Assembly (NCBI GenBank): GCA_934045075.1
Contig: OW203722.1
Span: forward strand, 17,391,486-17,455,485
Direction of reading: 5' to 3'
Source of the DNA: Yponomeuta sedellus
Taxonomy: Eukaryota > Arthropoda > Insecta > Lepidoptera > Yponomeutidae
DNA length: 64,000 nucleotides
The notes beneath the pieces were generated by a model. That model worked only from the letters and a program-made list of their open reading frames with translations. It ran no database searches and had not been told where the DNA came from. The position numbers and the translations under genes are program-made. Within the stretch, counting starts at the first letter, position 1. Each line of letters begins with the position of its first letter. Below, in pieces: positions 1-12,836 of this stretch.

Positions 1-1277
1 GTAGCAGTGTTGCTGGAAGTTGGAAACGTTGAATTATAGAGGGATTGTGTGGACACACGGTGTTGAACACGACACAATGTTGTGTTAATTACTCGATTAT
101 TAGCCCAGCCGGTTGTTATTACATATTTATGGCTATTTTCCGCGCTTTGTTGACATGTGCGCGCGCCGAGTGCGATGCAACGTACGATGCTCCGTACTGC
201 GTTTCTGGTGTGCGTTTCCTACTGGATTAGTTTTTAGGGTTCCCTACCCGAAGGGTTTCAAATGATTACTCTGCCTTCGCTTGCGGAAGACCGGCTGATG
301 TTGGTATCACTTTTTTTCTCTGTGGTATTACTAATTGGTATCGGTATCATATCAGCGAGTCTTCACTGTCAGCGAGTGAAATAGCTACAAAACTAAAATA
401 GTAGGTGGACCTACAGCCCCATATGGTAGGATGATGGAATGATTGATAAGCTGTCGACTTGACTACGTACGAACTAATAGGTTCTACTTCTATGGCAGAA
501 CTTATAACGCTTGAGTATGGGAGTTTTAAAAGTTTGTTTAGTTTATCAAAAAGTGATCTGTAAGTGATCAGTTGTAAACCAAATATTTATTTCATAATAG
601 TAAACAATTAGGCGCGAAAATGGCATTCACTTCGCCATCCGCACACACCCGACGCGGCGAAGCATTCATAAAGTCGTCACAGCTCTACAATTTAATTGTA
701 CGTAACATAATGGTATATGCAAGCAGTAATTTATCAATGTAAATCTAACGTAAAAAAGCAACTGAAAATTACAACGTCTCTGGGAAAAACATCGCACTTA
801 CGGCGTTTTGAAGCAGAGGTGTTGTTGAGTAGAAATTGCGCGCTTTCACGAGGCAAGTTTAACAAACAATGAGTTTGTTCCCACACGTAACAATGGGTCA
901 GAACAATGATCCGCAACCGTCAAGAGCACTGACACAACGATGTTACTTCAAAATTATTCGACCTTATGGGAATCTGCGGTGATATATGGAGTATTATGGG
1001 ATTGCCACCAAAATTACGTATGATTCTAACTACCGTCTTGACTGATTCTTGGACTTACAGCGCGCATCAGACCCACATGAGTAATTCGAAGACCAGAATG
1101 GGTAACAGATTCATAAGTTATTCTTTAAAAAAATACCGGAAGGAAAAAGGCTCAAGAAATCTGGCTTTGCACCAAGAATCTTTGCTCTACATTCAAGCGC
1201 CACCGATGAATAAAAATCATAAAATCTTTTTTAAAGAGTTTTATGCAAAACCTGTCCCACAAACTCAATCATCGATA
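1..1277. other. Gene-free stretch
   Basis: No coding region with splice signals or a recognisable family motif was found on either strand. The short open frames here have no signal peptide, no conserved motif and ordinary AT-rich composition. I see no tandem repeat of note. Confidence 0.4.
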
Positions 1278-1322
1278 TCAACCCTATGTCCCCACTGCTG
1301 GGGCACGGGTCTTTTCCTGTAT
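1278..1322 (-). mobile_element. 5S-headed SINE family, 3'-body fragment
   Basis: The plus strand reads TGTCCCCACTGCTGGGGCACG, the antisense of the body found in full copies at 31841-32190 and 47165-47535. Only the most 3' part is present, so this is a truncated or decayed copy. It supplies the C-terminal end of a spurious open frame that runs into it. Confidence 0.6.
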
Positions 1323-2185
1323 ATCTGTCCGTCTCTGTAGACCCTTTATATTGGAAACGTGTTGAGGTATCGAGTTGAAATTAAAACCATATAATAAAGT
1401 CTACAGTCCCTTGAAGCTCTGAAAACATCAAATTTCTACCTTAACGTAAAAAAAGAAACGGCGTTTATGGTGCCAAAAAAAATTAATACAAAAAATGAGC
1501 TTTGAAGTTCGGGGAAAAGCTGAGAAAAAGCGAGACTCGACTCCTAAACTATTTATAATATGTACCTAAAAATGTTTCAGGAACTCACGGTGAGCGAGAC
1601 CAGCTCGCACTTGTCCGGTTTCTCCGGCATTGATGATGTCTAGTCCTCATTCTAAGTTCTCCGTCGACTCGTGGGTAAGAGCAATTGACGTCATTAAGAG
1701 ATTTAGTAGCCACTTGTAAAATACCTTCATGCGTTTAAAGATCGTTTGGGCAAAAACTGATGTTTGAAGTATATTTTTTTTATTGTTGGCGCCAGTGAAA
1801 CTCATCCAGCTCCCCTTATCGTTGTTTGATGGAGTCTAAATCCGAAGTTATCTAACAACACACTAACAAAATAAACATGAGTAGGTATGTAACCTTTACA
1901 CGGCTTACCTCGTCAAATTCTAGGTAAATTAAACTCCCTTGAATGATTGCGTTTCAAATCATAACAGCCATGTTTTTTCTAATATTTTCAAACAATCCAA
2001 ATTGACTACCACTCTTTAATACCACTATTAAGAAAATAGTTTCTACTAATAGTAACGTAATTAGTTTTGAAAAAATACGCAAAACCAAAATATGTACTGA
2101 AACCTTTTTACTGTGGGAAATGCGTTGTTTGCTGAAATACCGGTTCGTACCTAGTTCGAACGAGGAGATCATCGAATTATATTCT
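1323..2185. other. Gene-free stretch
   Basis: AT-rich sequence with stops in all frames. No recognised gene, RNA or repeat was seen. Confidence 0.4.
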
Positions 2186-2310
2186 TTTTAATGCACTAAC
2201 CCGTGCTAAGGACAATTTTAAAAACAGCACAGTTAGCCAGAGGTCGCGCGTTCGAGTCCCGGCATGGGTGGAAATTTTAGCCTTTAAATAGGTTTTAAGA
2301 ACATCGAACG
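2186..2310 (+). mobile_element. tRNA-headed SINE, decayed copy
   Basis: It contains the tRNA T-arm-like GGTCGCGCGTTCGAGTCCC followed by GGCATGGGTG and an AAATTTTAGCC...AGGTTTT tail, preceded by ATGCACTAACCCGTGCTAAGG. The same modules occur in reverse orientation at 27979-28170 and 28254-28480. The head is degenerate (the D-arm side is lost), so it is not a functional tRNA gene. Confidence 0.6.
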
Positions 2311-2319
2311 ATTTTTGTA

Positions 2320-3418
2320 ACCTTTAATCTAGTTTAACTAAACTTCTTTGAAATAAATTTTATTCTTATATTCTAAAGCTATCAGCTAAAGCGTAAAATT
2401 CACATTTCTTTACAATTTTTCATACCATTCTAAAACTTAATGTGACCAATTTGTATGAAAATTAGAAGAAGCCGTTGTCAGGTTTTGCGTAATAACGCAA
2501 AATATCAAACTAATGAAATATCATTAAAACCTTGTATGAATACGTCACGAGAGAAAAATAAATAAGCTCCTTGCTGAAAAAATTAGGAAAAAAATCTAAT
2601 TCTATTTCTATTCTAAACAGACCATCAGCAATGAAAGTATGTACAAGTAAAACAAAGCGCACCTTTCCTCAAAACTTCCGTAGTAATCTCGTTTGATTGC
2701 ATAACGTGCACCAGCGCAAGCTCAACTAGCAAGGCTTCTTTGTACTGTATTCAGTATAATCAACCACAAATTGGATTCAAACGGCATTTATTTATTTCTG
2801 GCGGCCCCAGAAAAATATTGGTTAGAGTGCATTGATCATAATAACCAATTATTTTTCAAGTTTAGTTAAAATTCATTTCAGGATATACATAATTAATTGG
2901 TTTCATAAAAAACCGACTTCAAAAACGATACCCATTCGTAATTCGCAATTCAAAAGTAGACTTTGATTTTTTTCTCATGAATATCATAATAAAATGTAAG
3001 CAAATTTACATGAAACCAATTATGCAGTAACTGTTATAAAAGAGTTATTAATATTTAATATTTTTATTGAGTTAATATTTTTTTTATACAATAAAAAAAT
3101 ATTAGTAAAAACGTATAACTTGGTCAAGAGTTAACGCTGAACATACATTAAAACTGAGAAATTAAGAATCTCTTCCTTTTTTTTAAATTCTGTTAAAACA
3201 GGCTTCTGCCATATTTCGCGAAGTGTAAGGATAACTTTGAAAGTTTAATTTCTGGGACTAAACAATCAACCAACCCAACATTTTACATCGTGACTGTACA
3301 AAAGCACGATACAGATCCCAAGAAGTAGTGTCTTGATAAGAGCAAACAAATCTCATCTCGGGTTTCACTTTTAAGTCCTCAAAATTTATCTGCCGGTTTC
3401 CGAACTTACAATTAAATT
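2320..3418. other. Gene-free stretch
   Basis: AT-rich non-coding DNA. It holds the end-like motif AAAACCGACTTCAAAAACG near 2910, a sequence often seen at lepidopteran repeat ends, but I could not delimit an element. Confidence 0.35.
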
Positions 3419-3472
3419 TAGTTATATATTAAACGGGTCAAATCGCGATTTGACCCGTTTAATATATAACTA
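3419..3472. repeat. Perfect 54-bp palindrome
   Basis: The sequence is its own reverse complement from end to end with no loop. The left arm reads TAGTTATATATTAAACGGGT and continues to a CG centre at about 3445/3446. A decayed relative of the right flank (GACCTGTTTAATATACTACTATG...ATCGCGAGTC) occurs at 32970-33012, so this is probably the core of a palindromic mobile element rather than a chance inversion. Confidence 0.85.
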
Positions 3473-4770
3473 TGTGTGAGTATCGCGAATCATTAAGAAA
3501 CAAGTACAATTAAATTTAATAACTTAAATCCTTCAGAATCGTTGTCTCTTCAGCTTTCTCTAAAAAAATGAGACAGTCAAATACTTAAGTATCTACCTAT
3601 TTACTTCGTGAAATATTCAATTTTAAAACCGGTGGGTAGGAACAAAATGTCAGGATATGTCAGACGTGTCTTGATATTTAAGGGATATAGGAACATAGGA
3701 ACAAGACACGTCTTCTTAGTAGCAATGATTATGTTCCTCATTACGCTAGATATTACCTATCTAAAGTAACTTTTACAAGTTGTCCAAAGCTAACAAAAGG
3801 GGTAAGGTCCTTCGTCCATTAGGTTACGGTCATGTACCGCACGCACACAAAGTAATACAATTTCAATTTTCCGCTAAAGAAAATGTAGTCTTGAGAGACT
3901 TCTATATGTGCAGCAGTGAATTAATATAGGTTGATCGATTGGATTGAAATCTAAGAATAAAAAACTACTTATTGCTTAATTAATCCTGAAGCCTAATTCT
4001 TCTTTTTTTTTGCTAATTTCAAAATTCGTATCATGTTCAGACTAATTTTAATTTAATCCGTACTGCGCAATGTATAATGGACGAAGGGCGTTACTCTTAT
4101 CAGTGAATATGAGAAAGCTACAAAAAAGGGTTTAATGTTTACTTTACGAAGTGGTGTCGTTAACGACGCATCATACCTGTTTTAAGTGACTAAAGCTCTT
4201 TCTTTTAAGAGCTCAGAACTACAATATCGATGCTCCTAACAAAAGCTTTTAAGCTTTAGCTACTGCTTCTAGTTACTGACAAAAGGCTGATATATTCGTC
4301 GACTATTTACGAAATGAATGCAGTTAACATCCTACGTTTTAGTTTCAGATATTTTATTAAAATACAGCACTATAATAGAAACGGAGGTTATCTTATAAAA
4401 CAGGACATTTAATTTGATTATCGGTTGAGTGACTGATATTATTATTCAATATGTATGTATCTCAATTCAATATCTCTCTCTCTCTCTCTCTCAAATTCCT
4501 AAGAATATTTTGTGTTTGAGAACAAAACTACCGATATTGGATAATGGGTGGTCAAGCAATCTTAAAATTATCTATCCTGGGAAGGGTAACTCAAAAACAC
4601 AGTCTGATCATCACTCACCGACGCGGCAGCCATGGCATCGGCTGATCTATCACCAAGATCCTTGTCACTTTATCTGTTCATTCATCACTCAACTTTCACC
4701 GGGAATCCGTCTAGGTCATCACCTTACGTTCCTAAGTCGTTCATTATCATATTACTAAGGCTCTAAACTC
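3473..4770. other. Gene-free stretch with a short CT repeat
   Basis: No gene recognised. A (CT)n run occupies about 4471-4492. The open frame around 4429-4758 spans this repeat, has no conserved motif or splice context, and is not believed. Confidence 0.4.
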
Positions 4771-4779
4771 AACAGCACA

Positions 4780-5035
4780 GTAAACTCATGATACGCCTCT
4801 CAGACTCCGTGATAGAATGGCGGCGCTGGTAAAGCACGAACAACTCGACGGTTCCCACGTGAGAGAAATGCGCGTGCACGGACAATGGCGGAGGTGCGCG
4901 CGAGTCGAAAGGTAGGCAAAAAGCGAATGAGCGCAGGCACCACGCGCGCGTACTCTTCAATGGGGCGGGGGTCCGCGGTATACCTGCCGACGCGCGGCTG
5001 ACCCATTTCACGCCTAATCACCCGAAGGATCCTAT
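4780..5035. other. Local GC-rich block
   Basis: This stretch of about 250 bp is strongly GC- and CpG-rich (many CGCGCG and GCGCGC words) inside AT-rich surroundings. Short open frames on the minus strand result from the composition. It may be a CpG-rich piece of a repeat or a promoter fragment, but no exon with splice signals follows it. Confidence 0.4.
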
Positions 5036-5044
5036 GAAGAATCC

Positions 5045-5245
5045 TTGGGTGCCAGGGTTACGGGCCTTTCTTGTTGCAACACGCCCCTTGAACCCGAAAA
5101 CTGGAAATGTAATAATGTTTCCGTGATACAATGTGATGAAGCAAATGGGTGCCAGGGTTACGGGCCGTTCTTGTTGCAACACGCCCCTTTAACCCGAAAA
5201 CTGGAAATGTGATAATGTTTCCGTGATACAATGTGCACGAGCTAT
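5045..5245 (+). repeat. Two-copy tandem repeat, about 100-bp unit
   Basis: GGGTGCCAGGGTTACGGGCC and about 80 following bases occur twice in tandem, starting near 5048 and 5148. The copies differ at only a few positions (for example CCTTTC/CCGTTC and CCCTTG/CCCTTT), so the duplication is recent. Confidence 0.8.
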
Positions 5246-5392
5246 TTTTGTTTGGTTAAAGATTTAAAGAAACATATACAAATTCTCAAACTCTACATAA
5301 AAACCAAATTAAATAACAGAACTTTGATATTAAACATTGAAGAGAAGTACAAGAAGAAGATCCTTTAAATATCCCACTCACAGAGTAAAGAT

Positions 5393-6269
<877 letters not shown>

Positions 6270-6282
<13 letters not shown>

Positions 6283-6350
6283 ACTTTATTGTACATAAAA
6301 ATGGAAATTACACAGATATTTCTTAACCTAAGAGTACAGACGGCGGTCCT
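6270..6350 (-). mobile_element. Retroelement 3' end with TATC-type tail
   Basis: Read on the minus strand it is CCGTCTGTACTCTTAGG, TTAAGAAATATCTGTG, TACAATAAAGTGTTCTC and then the tetranucleotide tail. AATAAA just before the tail suggests a non-LTR or SINE 3' end. Closely matching copies lie at 21800-21890 (+) and 26378-26462 (-), and a shorter one at 33650-33685 (-). Confidence 0.75.
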
Positions 6351-6419
6351 TTCAATATCAGGATTGAAATATACTATAAAAATATGTACAGCACACAAAA
6401 GTGTTTGCATGTAATTTTA

Positions 6420-8367
6420 TCAAATTTGTATGATAATTAAGTTTTTATATGTTTTTTTTGTGCAATAAAGTGTAACAAAAAAAGTTATTGAAGGTTTTTC
6501 CAACACCTTTAAACCGAACTTGGGTAAAAATACTTATGGTACAAACCACAGCACTTCAACCTTAAAAGTAGATTATAAAGGTGACGTACAAAAAATGTTA
6601 CTGAGTTTTTTCTCAACACCTTTAAGTGTACAAAATTGTGTAAAAATATTTATGGTACAAAGCACAGCACGTCAACCTTTATAATTTACGCACGAATGTA
6701 AAGGTTTATGTGTGTCGACTGATTTTTTATGTTTTCTAGAGATCCGTACGTTACGTCATCATACGAATAACGTCATGACCAAGATACATACTTATCGTTG
6801 AACTGATTACATATGTTACTAATCAAGTTTTTTGTGTTATTGGTTCGAGTGTCGATTTGGGAGCAGCCCGAATTATCCCATTGGATGACAATCGTGCATT
6901 TTTTTTTCTTTTTGGTCGACCGCTGCAGTGATGTAACATGGGACAGGAATGTGGAGAACGTTCCTTACCTTTTTGTTGTGGTCACGTCTGATCCTACTCG
7001 ATCGAGCGGTTGAGTATAACACGAGTATCAGGGGGGTACTATAATGCATAGTTGTACAATAAAGTCATATTAGTCGGGTAATGGTCGTTTCACACTATCT
7101 GTAGTCTAGAAACCAATCGCATTGCAATTGTGTATAGCCCGTGCTACTTAACTCGGCGCCTCTCGCGATTCGATCTTCTTCGCGAGAGATGCCTATTAAT
7201 TTTGCGCGGGTTACACCACTGGAATGACATTGTAAATTGCCATTGCTTTGTAGGATACCAAATTCAGGCAACTCTCAACCATAGTCGCGCTTATTTCATT
7301 ATATTGAAAAACTATGTAAGTATTAGTCTCTAGGGCCTGGAAAGCAGACTAAACCTTGTGGGAACTGTATTGCAGAGCTATAAAACAGCTTTTTATCGAT
7401 ACACGATTCAGTAAATTCTCACGCTGTTAATTTCCTTTTATAACGTTACAAGACGAATGAATATCGTCAAACTATACATTTCTCATGAAAACAAAAAGCG
7501 CATGGAATTTTCTGATTTGAAAACGCTAATAAAATACTCAGTACCTTGGTACAGTCGACAGCATGTACCAATACAACTCTGCGTTAACTACTTTCTAGTT
7601 ACGTTACGCATGTAGCAATAAAAAAAATCAGGTTGACCGAGAGTCGATTTGTACCTAAGTCAAATTCTCTCACTGCATCCCAAATATTATTCTCCACATT
7701 CAATTTATTTATAGGCTTATTTAAAAAAAGTCTTTGTTAAAACAATATGTTTACTCAATTAACGTCATAGTTTCATAATTCTTAGTTTATGTGGACAAGA
7801 AGGTAACAAAGAAATTCTACATTAATTCTTTTCAAAAAATGTTTAGCTTCGTCGTATCAGTAGTGTAAAAAATCCACATACTTGCCTAAGCGGCTAAAAT
7901 CTGCTGCTGTGGGCATGCGAACTAATCAGCTAAGGTAAGCCTCTCCTTCCTTCTTTCTCTTCCTCTATAATTATTTCAGCACACATTTGATTCTACAATA
8001 AACCATAAGCAAAAGACGCGCAGCTACCGTGCATACTCCTCCAAGGCCACACCGATCCATATTTATTACTTCGGTATTTACGTAATTGCTCTAATAATTC
8101 TCAAACATGTGTAAACTACGATACGATCAATGAATAACATCGTTCATCGACGCTAGCAAAAAAACTAAATAACGATTAACATTTTACGGAAGCGGCGGCG
8201 AGTGCTATACAATGTTAAGCGTATGCGTATTCGTTCGAACATACTTAATTGGGCACAGCAATGTTACCGCATGCGAATTTCCGCCACACCTAGTTTCACT
8301 TTCAACTACTCCTGTGACGTTATAATATATTTGTTATCATTATCAACCACCACAATGATTTTTTATT
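6420..8367. other. Gene-free stretch
   Basis: No supported gene. Around 6530-6720 a motif of the type 'TATGGTACAAA(C/G)CACAGCAC(T/G)TCAACCTT' occurs twice (about 6535 and 6651), a decayed direct repeat. Short open frames here lack motifs and splice context. Confidence 0.35.
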
Positions 8368-8530
8368 TACCCTATGGGCGGCTTGATAACTTCTGACAGT
8401 AAAGCCCGCCGCTGTCTTACAATCCTCCACCAACCCGGACTTGGCCCCCGTGGAGGAGTGTGGCCTAACCTTCCTGCGATGCAGGAAGAGACCCGTGCCC
8501 CAGCAGTGGGGACATACAAAATGGTTTATA
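8368..8530 (+). mobile_element. 5S-headed SINE family, 5'-truncated copy
   Basis: The body modules GGGCGGCTTGATAACTTCTG, GTCTTACAATCCTCCACCAA and AGCAGTGGGGACATACAAA are in the same order as in the full copies at 31841-32190 and 61284-61810. The 5S-like head is absent. The open frame across it is a by-product; similar open frames appear in several other copies. Confidence 0.75.
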
Positions 8531-8579
8531 TCGATAAATTAAACACCTGCAAAAATAATTAAAAATACACAGTAAAGGT

Positions 8580-9105
8580 AGGTAGCCGAAACATCTCTAA
8601 AAGAGCTAGATTAGCTATTCATAGTGGCGTGCTGGTCCCAACACTTATGTATGGTAGCGAGACTTGGGTGTGGCAAAAGAACCAAGAAAGTAGAATTAAT
8701 GCAGTAGAAATGAGGTCCTTGAGAAGTATGTGTAGTGTTACTTTAAATGAGTCTGATCAGAGAACGTTGTGGACTGAAAGAGGATGTAGTGACTAGAATT
8801 GAAAAAGGAATGTTGCGTTGGTTTGGACATGTGGAGAGGATGAAGGAAGAAAGATTGACGAAACAAATATATATTGCGAATGTGAGTGGAAGGGTTGGTA
8901 AGGGTCGTCCCAGGCGGACATACATCGACCAGATAGGGGATGTATTAGCAAAGGGAAAGATAAAAGTACCCGGAACCGGCGTGCGTGCATGCAACGACTT
9001 ATGAACGTTGATGAAGCGAAGGTGATCAGTCAGGATCGTGGCAAGTGGCAGTACCTAGTCTCTGCCTACCCCTCTGGGATACAGGCGTGAGGTTATGTAT
9101 GTATG
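8580..9105 (+). mobile_element. Non-LTR retrotransposon 3' fragment (reverse-transcriptase C-terminal region)
   Basis: Translation gives LMYGSETWVWQK, then after a frame change near 8750 [38 protein letters not shown] and [13 protein letters not shown]. These are typical of the region after the reverse-transcriptase domain in RTE/Jockey-like insect LINEs. The reading frame is broken and 5'-truncated, so it is dead. It ends in GGGATACAGGCGTGAGGTTATGTATGTATG, also found at 22424-22582. It lies directly downstream of a SINE copy. Confidence 0.8.
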
Positions 9106-9109
9106 TAGG

Positions 9110-10140
9110 TAGGTACAAATATTTACATTTTGAGTTTTTCTGTATAAGATGACATCACGACCACTTGTCCTAGTTGTCCTAGTCCTGGGCAACGATTTTC
9201 TTAGTGCATTATGGTACTATGACAGATACATGGTGGGGTCACGTGACGTGTTTTTTATTCATACCATTAACGCCTAGAAGGTTCGATATATATGTGCGTA
9301 GACTCGAAGCAGCAACGAAATTAAATCACCATGATCATGCAATGGCCATTGTACCACAATGCGTTATCAGAGTCTAGGCCCTGAACTAGCATATAAACTG
9401 TACGATGACCAGGCAAGGATACGTATTACAACCATGGCAAAACATTCCGATTGAGGTCATTTGTACAATACAAGTACACCGGCCACTAGCAGGAATCAAA
9501 CCCACGACTTCAAGCAAGAGAGTTAAACGTGTTGGTAACAGTAAATGTATGTGTATGCGTCATCTAAACAAACAAGAGAGACTCTCTATAACATTCACCC
9601 CACATCACAGACAGCATTTTCTCGAGTTTTCGGAATTGCTGCACATTTAGAACCACGTAGGAATTCGCGACATGACTCGGTTATCATTCCAAAAGCGGGA
9701 TGACAACAGGCAGAGTTGGCCATAGGTGTAGCTACCTCCCCTTTAGGCCTTAACACAGAGGCAGTAAGTACAGAGTAACTATAACAAAACAACGGACTGT
9801 ACAGCGGAATGCAGCTATAATTTGAATTACCACCGCGTATGCAACACTGGGAAAGTAAAACGGACACATACTTCGAGCGCGAAATAAATTGTTGCTGAAT
9901 GGACAGAAAGACGGCCCTGGGTAAAATATTAGCCGATGTCTTTACTGCGACATTGCGTCACGTTTATTTTGGAAGCAAATCTGATTTCCTTAACAAAACC
10001 CCTTTACAAAAAGTTTTAAAGGGGTTTACATGACACAAACAAGTCAATGCCGTCAACTAGGACTAATGCGTAGGTACTTAAATCGGTTTAGGTTTAAATT
10101 ATTTATAATAAACCTAATTTATTCACGAACTATCTCTGAG
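9110..10140. other. Gene-free stretch
   Basis: Mostly unassigned. A tRNA-SINE-like remnant may lie at about 9380-9530 (antisense, with GCAGGAATCAAACCCACGACTTC). At about 10000-10032 there is a small inverted repeat, AAACCCCTTTA...TAAAGGGGTTT. No gene is supported. Confidence 0.35.
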
Positions 10141-10694
10141 GCCGGTATTACAGAACGATGCTCAAGCACAGATTGATCTCAGATCGCCCAATCATTACTT
10201 GAGCGCTGAATCGATGCTCAAGCACTCCCTTTATTTTCAAACAGTTCTTGAGTAGAGATCAGCCAATCACTGCTTAAGTAGAGATTCAGAACTGCAATCA
10301 GATTGTCTATGATCAAAGTTTGTTTTCTATGACAAGAAAAATACAAGTGTTGATTTTTATTCCGTTTTACGCATGTTACATAAACGTGACGATGAAACTT
10401 AGAAAATTATGTCAAATATACAGAGGAAACTAAAATAATGTTTATGTATTCGTAAATAAAATGTTCAAAGTTTCTTTATTTAGTTATTAGTTTGTAATGA
10501 ACCGTATATTTAAAGGAAGAAAAACGTCCACGCTTCTTGTTTATTTATTCGCTTTGAGTACAGAACGGAACGTAACAAATGTCGATAAATAATTCTCTTG
10601 ACGTCTGTCTATTTATTTTTTATTAAATTAATAATATCTGTACATAGTCGGTGTGGTTTAATTTGAACATCGCTGTTTTGAAACAAGATGTGAA

Positions 10695-11480
10695 AAAATG
10701 AGAACAAGGAACTTCACCATAGTGGAAAGAATCGTCCTTGTGGAACATAAAAAGTCAACTTCACTGCAGTGGAGAGGGTCCTCCTCGTAGAAGACAAAAA
10801 CTCAACTTCATCGCGGTGGAGAGGAACCTGCTCATGGAACATAAAACTTCAACTTCACCGCAGTGCAGAGGTACCTGCTCGTTGGACATAAAACTTCAAC
10901 TTCACCGCAGCGGAGAGGAACCTGCTTGTTGAACATAAAACTTGAACTTCACCGCAGTAGAGAGGAACCTGCTCATTGAACATAAAACTTCAACTTCACC
11001 GCAGCGGAGAGGAACCTGCTTGTTGAACATAAAACTTGAACTTCACCGCAGTAGAGAGGAACCTGCTCATTGAACATAAAACTTCAACTTCACCGCAGCG
11101 GAGAGGAACCTGCTTGTTGAACATAAAACTTCAACTTCACCGCAGTAGAGAGGAACCTGCTTATTGAACATAAAACTTCAACTTCACCGCAGTGCAGAGA
11201 AACCTGCTCGTTGGACATAAAACTTCAACTTCACTGCAGCGGAGAGGAACCTGCTTGTTGAACATAAAACTTCAACTTCACCGCAGTAGAGAGGAACCTG
11301 CTTATTGAACATAAAACTTCAACTTCACCGCAGTGGAGAGGAACCTGCTTGTTGAACATAAAACTTCAACCTCACCGCAGTGGAGAGGAACCTGCTCGTT
11401 GAACATAAAACTTTAACTTCACCACAGTGGAGAGGATCCTCCTCGAGGAAGATAAAAATTCAACTTCAACACAGCGGATT
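10695..11480 (+). repeat. 47-bp minisatellite, about 17 copies
   Basis: The unit reads ACATAAAACTTCAACTTCAC, CGCAGNGGAGAGGAACCTGC and TNGTTGA (47 bp; for example consecutive starts at 10839 and 10886). Copies are 85-98% alike by eye, with groups of near-identical pairs pointing to higher-order duplication (a two-unit block repeated near 10886-11100). The period is not a multiple of three and frames are interrupted, so it is not coding. It sits wholly inside the 10141-12456 element. Confidence 0.9.
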
Positions 11481-11569
11481 TATAGAATATGTGTCAATTA
11501 TGTTACAAATTTATGAGCAATAAAAAAGCTGAGATTGTTTTACTGATTATTTTATTTATTCCTCTTTTT

Positions 11570-11765
11570 GACTGTCTTGTTGGCGTAGCCGCTAAGGCGC
11601 TTGGTTACCAAGACCGAGCTTGTGAGTTCGATTCCCACTTTGGGCCTATATATTTGTACAAGTGAGCACAGTCTCGGTGTACTTTCATGTTTGCGACGTT
11701 CTTGCCTGGTTATCAAAGTACAGGATATCCTAGTTTGGGACCAGGTGAAGTGATTGTGTTCATTA
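11570..11765 (+). mobile_element. tRNA-headed SINE
   Basis: The head GTTGGCGTAGCCGCTAAGGC carries box A-like sequence and GAGTTCGATTCCC is box B-like, as in a Pol III promoter. The tail runs through GTACAAGTGAGCAC...TGTTTGCGACGTTCTTGCCTGG. Antisense relatives with '(A/G)GGATCGAACCC' occur at about 26755-26945, 33765-33890 and 40025-40205. Confidence 0.65.
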
Positions 11766-12012
11766 TCAACCCTTGTATGTCCCCACTGCTGGGGCACGGG
11801 TCTCTTCCTACATCGCAAGTAGGTTAAGCCATACTCTACCACGGGGGCCAAGTCCGGGTTGGTGGAGGATTGTAAGACAGTAGCGGGTCTTACAGTCAGA
11901 AGTTATCAAGCCGCCCATAAGGCCTTTGACATGGCTTAACGACTGCAATTATATGACAGCCGGCACCAACGGCTTGACGCTCCTTGCGAAGCACGGAAGC
12001 GCTCGCGAAGTG
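11755..12012 (-). mobile_element. 5S-headed SINE family, 5'-truncated copy
   Basis: Read on the minus strand it contains GGCTTGATAACTTCTGACTG, CCTCCACCAACCCGGACTTG and CCCAGCAGTGGGGACATAC, as at 8368-8530, preceded by GTGCCGGCTGTCATATAAT. The 5S-like head is missing. It is nested in the large inverted-repeat element. Confidence 0.75.
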
Positions 12013-12456
12013 ATTGTGTTGCGTGAAATTTATTCATTGAAACCACCCCAATATTAATGTAATTGTTTTTGCACATAAACACTTATTAGAATCCATGCAG
12101 TAGGGGTCTTCAGCGTCCCTTAAATGCCTAAGGGGCTGCTGCTATCATTAACTATTTCGTCATAGTAATCAAGGTTTTCGAATATATGAATTTTGCAATA
12201 GACATTCCAAATTGACAACTATAATAACTGGCCGATCGACTCTCAAGCGTGGTTCCGACCACACTTGAGTAAATACAGATTTGATCTTTACTTAAGTAAA
12301 GATTGCTACCCAAGTATCGTTCTCGAATTAGCTATTACTCAGTTGAGTCGCGCTTGATGAATCTCGACTCAAGTAACGTTCTAAAATTAAATCCATACTC
12401 AAAACTAGTCTTAAGTAGAGATTGGCGCTTGAGTACGCTTCTGTAATACCGGCCTG

Positions 12457-12780
12457 AATATCCGAGCTTAGTCTCAATTTCTCGTTCTGCAATCTTTCCG
12501 ACTTAAGGTTGCCTGGAATAAATTGCTATGAGCAATAAGACCGCCGATTATACCTCTTCTCTTGTAACCCTTCTGTAATTCTTTTTCGGTGTGTACAATG
12601 AAGAATACCTATCCTTATCTTTAGATTATAAGGTGTCAATCGTATAAAAAACATCTATTGTTGCCTAAACAGTAACCCAATGAAACCTATCAGCGTCTGC
12701 ATCATTATAGCAATTATATATTGATATAGAATATTCTTTATCGAACGAAAATACTAGTTATTTACAATAATAAACGATGA
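12457..12780. other. Gene-free stretch with a retroelement-end remnant
   Basis: Around 12530-12600 a sequence resembling the TATC-tailed retroelement end (GCAATAAGACCGCCGATTATAC) is present, in the form also seen at 25566-25650. Nothing else was recognised. Confidence 0.35.
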
Positions 12781-12836
12781 ATATTGGAAAACGAACTATG
12801 TATGTACATTAAAATCTTAAATAAAATAAACTACCT

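Larger units (their letters stand above)
10141..12456. mobile_element. Inverted-repeat DNA element (about 2.3 kb) hosting a minisatellite
   Basis: The left end GGCCGGTATTACAGAACG and the right end ...TTCTGTAATACCGGCC are inverted repeats, and imperfect inversion continues inward for about 200-300 bp with repeated ACTCAAG/CTTGAGT words. The flanking bases are TGA on both sides, consistent with a 3-bp target duplication. No transposase frame is visible inside. The interior is a 47-bp minisatellite plus a tRNA-headed SINE and a 5S-headed SINE copy. It is probably a non-autonomous DNA transposon or foldback element that accumulated insertions. I cannot assign the superfamily. Confidence 0.65.

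Noticed and set aside
966..1340. 124-codon plus-strand frame
   Set aside because: Its end is SINE-derived and the rest shows no family or signal; no poly(A) signal close by.
4429..4758. 109-codon plus-strand frame
   Set aside because: Crosses a CT repeat, has no motif or splice support, and composition like its surroundings.
10738..10932. 64-codon frame in the minisatellite
   Set aside because: The 47-bp unit is not a multiple of three, so the frame is lost after a few copies.
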